A stretch of DNA of 64,000 nt, taken from assembly GCA_036365515.1 (NCBI GenBank), contig CM070874.1, positions 245,273,430 to 245,337,429 of the forward strand. Direction: 5' to 3'. The DNA comes from Torymus aiolomorphi. Lineage: Eukaryota > Arthropoda > Insecta > Hymenoptera > Torymidae. Below are positions 58,428 to 64,000 of the stretch, in pieces; within the stretch, counting starts at the first letter, position 1; each line of letters opens with the position of its first letter. Below the pieces are notes generated by a model, which saw nothing but the letters and a program-made list of their open reading frames with translations, was not told the origin of the DNA and did not search any database. A program made the translations under genes and the position numbers.

Positions 58428-58745
58428 TGTGATTTAAGTAGAATGGGATCGTGGAGCAAGTTCGAAAGAATGATAGGCGTTTCGTGTGGAGAAAGAATTG
58501 AAGTTTATTAATGGTCCGTCGTGCCTTTGGGCGTACAGATGCTGCTGTCTCTCAGCCATCGCGCGTGGAACTGACGCCGCACGGCGTCGGATGTGCCGTT
58601 GGCGTGCCCTGGTAGTTGGAGTGGGCGGGAAGAGAGACGCGTGGCGAGTGCTGATCGGTGCGGCTCTCACGCGCGCTTGTAATATATGTAGCCGGAGAAG
58701 GGGAACGCCCTTGGCGTCGTACACTCGGACGCTGAATCCCGAACA
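58428..58745 (-). repeat. 5' LTR of the BEL/Pao element
   Basis: Same length and ends as the 3' LTR. Immediately inside, on the element strand, GTCTGTTGGACAATCC could include the primer-binding site starting at TGG. ORFs at 58,434-58,752 lie in the LTR and are not genes. Confidence 0.9.
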
Positions 58746-59049
58746 CTATTAATATTATTGATTAAATGGTAATCAATAAATATCGCAACAGTAAGAGCAG
58801 AATTACCAAGCATCTTGCGTTGCAATACAATTTGAAAAACATCTTTAGTCAAAGAATAATTACAATACCGCTTACCTGTATATCCAAAAGCATGGTTTAC
58901 CACACGAATATACGATTAAATATAAAAATGCGCTTATGCTTGAATTATTTTATTGAACCCTCAAAGAAAGTAACATGAACATCCAAGTCAAGATCTAAAC
59001 GAGTTAAGATGATGAGCCTAAAAGATTTTAAACTTTGCATTTTTATTAT
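58746..59049. other. Unassigned AT-rich flank
   Basis: No domain, repeat or RNA gene recognised. Confidence 0.3.
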
Positions 59050-59975
59050 ACACGTTTATTACTCTAGTGGAGCACGCTTGCAAATAATTAATTAAACTTT
59101 CAATTATAATTATTCAGTTTAATAAGAATTAGAATTTTAATCGTCAATTAAACCCACGTTTAATTAGAAATTAGCATTTCAATCGTTAATTAAACCCGCT
59201 TTTAATTAAGAATTAAAATTGCAATTGTTAGTTGAACACGCGTTTAATTCGGAATTAAAATTTCAATTGTTAATTAACATTCTTTAATACATTATAAATG
59301 AAAATCGTGCCGCAAAAGGGGGAGGAGTTTAACAAAAACTCGAGTATACTCTACGTAGCACGATCCTGCTTTTGCAGCGAATGCGCATTCGTGCCGTGGA
59401 GACTATATCTTACTTTTCTTTAATTTCCCGACTCTTACGACACATTTTTTATTTATAATATATTACAGAATAGTATTTAAGAGCTCTAGAAAATATTATT
59501 GAGGCTTTATGCTAGAAAATCGAGCCTCGAAACGTGAATTTCGGTCTACGTGGCACGATCCTGCTTCTGGAGTGAATGCGCGATCGTGCCGCGTAGACCT
59601 AAATTCACGTTTCCAGATCCGATTTTCTAGCAGGAGGCTTCAAGGATATTTTCTAGAGTTTTTAAATACTATTCTGTAATATAATATAAATGACGAAGCC
59701 GTCACAGAAATCGGGGGAATTTAAGAAAACTCGGGTATAATCTACACGGCAGGAACGCGCATCCATTGCTTAAGCAGGATCATGCCCCGTAGACTATACT
59801 CTGGATTCCCTAAATTTCCCCGCCTTCGGTGACGCGTTTTTCGTTTATAACATGTTCACGAATGCTATTTTATCCATGTAATTAACGATTGAAATATTAA
59901 TTCTTAATTAAGTGCAGGTTTAATTCACGATTAATATTCGAATTCTTAATTGATGATGGTATAATTAGTATTTTC
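59050..59975. repeat. Nested palindrome with AT arms and GCACGATC hairpins
   Basis: Outer parts are tandem units of about 65 bp with TTAATTA and AATTAAAATTTCAATTGTTA (59,090-59,285), mirrored more briefly at 59,870-59,960. Inside, 59,300-59,520 is mirrored at 59,610-59,860 (AGAATAGTATTTAAGAG; TCTAGAAAATATT; GATTTTCTAGCA). At the centre GTCTACGTGGCACGATCCTG pairs with GATCGTGCCGCGTAGAC, and similar hairpins lie at 59,350-59,405 and 59,740-59,800. Probably nested foldback elements; no gene. Confidence 0.75.
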
Positions 59976-60185
59976 GCAACCCTGTAGTGGAGTTGAAATT
60001 TTAATATTTTCAAAAACCATATTTTAGTCAATAATAATACTTTTAACAAATAATCGAAACAACATATTTCTACGAAATATAATCAATCATAGTCTGTAAT
60101 ATAAAAAAAATTATTATGTTATAGACATTTATTTCTCTAGTGGAGTTGAAATTTAAATAATTTCAAAAACCACATTTTAATTAAT
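59976..60185 (+). repeat. Pair of direct repeats
   Basis: CTAGTGGAGTTGAAATTT followed by TTTCAAAAACCA occurs at 59,985 and again at 60,138 (offset about 150 bp); a partial CTCTAGTGGAGCACG is at 59,073. Confidence 0.7.
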
Positions 60186-60218
60186 AACATCTCTTCTATA
60201 GAACATGTAATTATATAA

Positions 60219-60787
60219 TGTAACGGATTCTTTATTACCCGACTAGGCTGTACAAATATATATTTAATTATGCAAGGACGTGAGGGGAAAGCCTAAATGA
60301 AAACGCGTTAAGTACAATTAAAATGGTTGAATTTATTCCGCGAAAATACCAGTGATACAAAATACAATAATGGGAGGAGCGTGGTCACGAAGGTTTACCG
60401 GCGAGGCTTTCGACGGGTATGAGAGAGGGAGAGATAGCCGAGAAGGTACTTACAATTACATCGGTGTTTCGAACGACTCGCTCTTGGTCGCTCGACTCCT
60501 AAGCGCTCGTTCGCGTTGTCCTCGTGATCAGCGGTTATCGATTATAAGTATTACTAAGGCTGGACTATCGCCGAAAACATCCTCGCGCTCTCAAGGTCAG
60601 AACAATACTAATTAGCGGGCGTTCTCTGCGCGCTCGCGAGAATGCCCCCTCTCTATCTGTCTCTCTCACTCACCCTGTCGCAAGGGCTTCCCGCGCGCTC
60701 ACGGCACCTGTAACAGAGTTATGATACGTGTGTATGATATGAGCGACGGGAGAGAGTTATCCGACGGATGAGAAATTATCCGTCACA
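60219..60787. mobile_element. Candidate solo LTR, 569 bp
   Basis: Begins TGTAACGGAT and ends ATCCGTCACA. Flanking four bases are ATAA and ATAC, a possible 4-bp duplication with one mismatch. GC-richer than surroundings. The ORF at 60,352-60,615 is inside and has no domain. Confidence 0.55.
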
Positions 60788-60845
60788 ATACATACTTTTA
60801 GAGTGACCTAATCATTTTACACGCTTTCCCGTTCTTTAATTTTTT

Positions 60846-62265
60846 ATTCTATTTAAATGTATCAAATAGTCAAGACTTCTGACTTATATGACAACTTTTA
60901 AAAGTACGTAAATAATCATATAAGAGATAGACAAACAATTTAGAAAATTACAATAATCTCTGAAATAAGACAATGTAAAAAATTCCGTACTTTTTGAAGC
61001 TACATTTGTCATTTTTAAAGTCATATTCCTAAGTAGTCCAGCTTCATAGAAAGCTGGACTCCATCAACTATTGCGATAAAAACTAGCTCGACTTGATAAC
61101 ATTTTTTTTCCACCCCTTCTTTATAGTATTTGGTAATAGTAATATCTTTAGTTGCATTATTATTTTCTATTATCTTTTTATATTCAAAATCTGGTTCGTG
61201 AATAGATATGAAAAGATATCATTAGATAAAAAGCTTTCAATGAAGCTGGACTAAGGACCTCCCTTGTGTGTATAAATCAGTCCCTTTCCTACTAGAATAT
61301 CGCCTTAAAAATGGTAAACGTACTTTATTACGTTTATCAACAAAAAGTAATTTTTCGTATTAGTCTTATTTATGAGATTAATGGGACTTCCTAAATGGTT
61401 TGCAACAATTTTAAGAAGTACGAAATGTAAATATAAGAGATTTTTCAAAAGAATGTTAGAGTTCTTATATGATTTAAGCCATTTAAGGGGGCTAGACACC
61501 TTTTTTCTCTGAAATAAGAAGTCACATTTTAATACACAAATGTAAACTAATTATTTCATACTTTTTACATATAAAAGTGGGTATATTTACCTTACCTTAA
61601 AGCTTTCTCCGATGGGCATTTTATATGGTCCAGAACCATAGTCATCGATGAAACAAGTTTTTTCACTATCCGTAAGCTTTGAAATTTTCCTGTGGATGGA
61701 TTGACTCCAGATTTGAACTAAATTACTCCTGAATAGTATAATTCTCATATGAGTGTAGGGATTTAGGAGTAAATGTCGGAAAACATTTTTACATCAGAAA
61801 AATTATGAAAAAATATAAAAAATTTAAAAAAATTAAAAAAAAAACTCTTGAAAAACAGCACAATTTTTTTTTTCTCATTAGATCAAAAATCTGTACACTC
61901 ATATGAGAATTATACTATTCAGGAGTAATTTAGTTCAAATCTGAAGTCAATCCATCCACAGGAAAATTTCAAAGCTTACGGATAGTGAAAAAACTTGTTT
62001 CATCGATGACTATGGTTCTGGACCATATAAAGGGCCCATCGGAGAAAGTTTTAAGGTAAGGTAAATATACCCACTTTTGTGTGTAAAAAGTATGAAATAA
62101 TTAGTTTACATTTATGTATTAAAATGTGACTTCTTATTTCAGAGAAAAAAGGTGTCTAGCCCCTTTAATAAAAACTCAGCCAATGAAATGTTTTATATTT
62201 ATGTACTTCTAAAAGTTGTCATGAAAGTTAGAAGTCTTGGCTATTTGATACATTTAAATAGAATA
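60846..62265. mobile_element. Inverted-repeat element interrupted by a MITE
   Basis: 60,846-60,915 (ATTCTATTTAAATGTATCAA, CAAGACTTCTGACTT, ATGACAACTTTTAAAAGTAC) is the inverse of 62,198-62,265, at about 88% identity. The TTAA-flanked MITE at 61,483-62,168 sits close to the right arm. The rest (60,916-61,482) is AT-rich with no gene. Confidence 0.65.
61483..62168. mobile_element. 686-bp TTAA-flanked palindromic MITE, copy 2
   Basis: Same termini and arms as 46,706-47,390, and the internal texts differ at only a few positions. Starts TTAAGGGGGCTAGACACC and ends GGTGTCTAGCCCCTTTAA. Confidence 0.88.
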
Positions 62266-62365
62266 AGCTAGGGGGGCTGTGCCCCCTGCGTGCCTTCGGC
62301 ACACCAACCCTCCCGCCCCTACACACCTGCTCCTCGCTTCGCTCGTCGCCCCCCTCCCATCCCTA
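62266..62365. other. GC-rich hairpin cluster
   Basis: GGGGGGCTGTGCCCCCTGC and GTGCCTTCGGCAC are strong short hairpins, followed by CTCGCTTCGCTCGTCGCCCCC, whose complement GACGAGCGAAGCGAG resembles the GACGAGCGGAGCGAG motif at 4,361 and 23,592. Probably an end of a repeat family. Confidence 0.45.
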
Positions 62366-63600
62366 TGTAAAAACTTCGTTTTAATAATAGACACAACCGC
62401 AATGCTCAGGAGAACCTTATACTTTTATTATTGCAACAATTGTAATACTTTATTTATCGTTTTCATCATTTAAAATAAACATAAATACATCTGCAGTAAA
62501 GTTTAAATAATAATTATCCATTTACTTTTACATATTTATTTCTTCTTTTTTGTAGAAGGTTTACGTTTTAATTCTACATGTATAAATATATTTAGATAAC
62601 TTTTTAAATAGTCTATCATGTATATAAATTTATTAAGTATTCATTGTTATGAATAAAGTGCGCATAGGAATATTGAATGTAAATACCATTATTGTAGCTA
62701 TATTTAAAAGTAAAAACATAGTTTTCATAATTTCTATTATAATTATAGTAATTGTTTTTATTTTTATTTATGAAAATGTTATATGGAAACAAAATTTTGT
62801 TTTAATGTTATCCATAACTTTTATATTTGATAAAAAAATATAGCTGAATTTTCAAAGGTGGAGACTAGCTGCTCACGGAGTCACGGGTGTTTCTAACTAT
62901 ATACACCTATACAATCTCAATTACAAAAAAATACTCGTGGCACATATGCACATATACACTAATAACGCGAAAAGGAGAAAATCGGAAGGAGAAAGGATAC
63001 TGATGCAGTCGGCAATGGCAATCTGGTTTAGCCCTGGGGCCTGATTCTAGAAATGTCTCGCACTCGAAATACACAAAATCCGAGAACAACTTTGTCTCGA
63101 GGAACTTTATCTCACACAGTACGGCGCACGTGCTCGCTTCTCTCATTGCTAGTCGTGCCCGCTGGGCCTGCTTCCAACTAATGAGAGATTGTTAGAGTCA
63201 GTCAGCATGCCTATACTGTGTGGCCCTGAGTGTACAAAAAACACGCTGAGGTGAAAACATCAGAGATGCATCTAATACAAGTCTTTTTCACGGCAACACA
63301 CAGAGGAGCTGCGAAAGTAATACATAGCGCCAGAACGAAGAGAGGGTCAGCGAGACGTCCCCCTCGCATTCCAAATTTTGGGAGATAAGTGGTGGCGGCG
63401 CACACGGATATACTCTGCATGCAGCCTCGTGGAATTTTCTCTGGAGGGAGCACCTTCAAGAAGGGGACTTGTGATATCTTTATTTCTTCCTCCATTAAAC
63501 GAGCAGGAGAAAACGTATGGCAACTGGAGGTGGAAGTAGAACTCCTGCGCACCTTCCCACAAGGGGGAAAAACAAGTTTTTCCCAAAACAAAGGTGTTTC
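62366..63600. other. Region without a supported gene
   Basis: AT-rich to about 62,850, then mixed composition. Overlapping frames on both strands at 63,211-63,667 have no recognisable domain. Confidence 0.3.
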
Positions 63601-63602
63601 GC

Positions 63603-63660
63603 GCTATAAAAAGGGCCAGCAAGTGGGCCTCAACGCACACTACTTTTCTGAACTTCTACG
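63603..63660 (+). promoter_or_regulatory. TATA-box core promoter candidate
   Basis: GCTATAAAAAGGG at 63,603-63,615 is a strong TATA box, with possible start-site text (CTCAACGCACAC) about 30 bp downstream. What follows to the window edge has no ORF I recognise, so it could drive a noncoding leader, an LTR transcript or a gene beyond the window. Confidence 0.45.
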
Positions 63661-64000
63661 AGGGTGAAGCTCTGCTCGACGAACGACCAACGCCACCGAC
63701 TCTGCCCATGGCGAAGCGCTGCCCGTGCCACGCCCGATTTGGACTTTGACTTTTTCTCGGCCACCTCGACGACAACCGACTCTGCGCCACGGCAAAGCAT
63801 TTTCTGTGCTTTGCCTCACCTACCTCAGAGAAACGATTACCCCTGGAGTGGGCCCCTGCGGAAAGCTGCCGACAACGAGCACAACCCTTGTACACAACGG
63901 TCCCTGCTGCGAGGTCACCCGTCACGGAGGAACAACACCATCGCAAGCTGAACCACCGATCCATCGCGAAGACGATCTACGGATAGCGAGCGGACTGCTT

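Larger units (their letters stand above)
52789..58745 (-). mobile_element. Decayed BEL/Pao LTR retrotransposon, ~5.96 kb
   Basis: Two 318-bp direct repeats bracket gag, protease, reverse transcriptase, RNase H and integrase remnants, all on the minus strand in the BEL/Pao order. No clear 4-5-bp target duplication was found at the two outer edges (GTAGAC before 52,789; CTATTA after 58,745). Frames are broken several times and key residues are altered, so this is a dead copy, although its LTRs are still very similar (about 93% by eye). Confidence 0.9.

Noticed and set aside
63211..63964. Overlapping frames on both strands near the right edge
   Set aside because: No recognisable domain, mutual overlap on opposite strands, and no splice or start context that favours one.

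Overview
The window looks like a repeat-dense nuclear scaffold from an arthropod, most likely an insect (possibly a hymenopteran, low confidence). It is AT-rich and has spliceosomal introns. It is almost entirely mobile elements nested in one another; the only recognisable cellular gene is a two-exon fragment resembling the C-terminal region of site-1 protease (MBTPS1) at 31.1-31.5 kb. Most long ORFs outside the elements are artefacts of CT, GA, AT or minisatellite repeats and are left out. No rRNA, CRISPR or convincing functional tRNA gene was seen.

Layout: 0-3.96 kb is a satellite of about 120-bp monomers with a higher-order period of about 671 bp. From 4.39 to 20.87 kb two long inverted arms (about 1.8 kb each) flank a four-exon transposase-like gene (12.85-15.05 kb, minus strand). 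The left arm is split by a foldback-bearing insertion. The right arm is split by an inverted pair of Penelope-like elements with a 13-bp target duplication (16.6-20.09 kb). 21.2-23.5 kb is low-complexity and minisatellite DNA. 24.6-28.3 kb holds duplicated foldback and LTR material, including a solo LTR. 28.9-30.6 kb is a foldback element next to long AT and GA arrays.

32,381-50,638 is a complete-length Polinton/Maverick (adintovirus-like) element. It has AG...CT termini, a 6-bp target duplication GGTATA, and termini that are themselves palindromic. The minus strand carries protein-primed DNA polymerase B, two paralogous RNase H/exonuclease-like proteins, packaging ATPase, two conserved small proteins, a parvovirus-type phospholipase A2 protein, integrase with chromodomain, penton-type minor capsid, a basic pX-like protein, major capsid, adenain-type protease and one further protein. 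The plus strand carries one acidic zinc-binding protein. Many genes have one or two frameshifts or stops, so this is a recently dying provirus-like copy: DNA replication (pol B), integration, capsid (major capsid, penton, ATPase, protease) and membrane-penetration (PLA2) modules are all still readable.

Downstream, 50.66-51.18 kb is a foldback MITE abutting the Polinton, 51.3-51.75 kb a CTGCAG minisatellite, 52.2 kb a tRNA-like SINE candidate, and 52.79-58.75 kb a decayed BEL/Pao retrotransposon with 318-bp LTRs. 59-62.3 kb has palindromes, a solo LTR and a foldback holding a second copy of a TTAA-flanked MITE that also sits inside the Polinton. The rest to 64 kb has no supported gene, only a TATA-box candidate near 63.6 kb.
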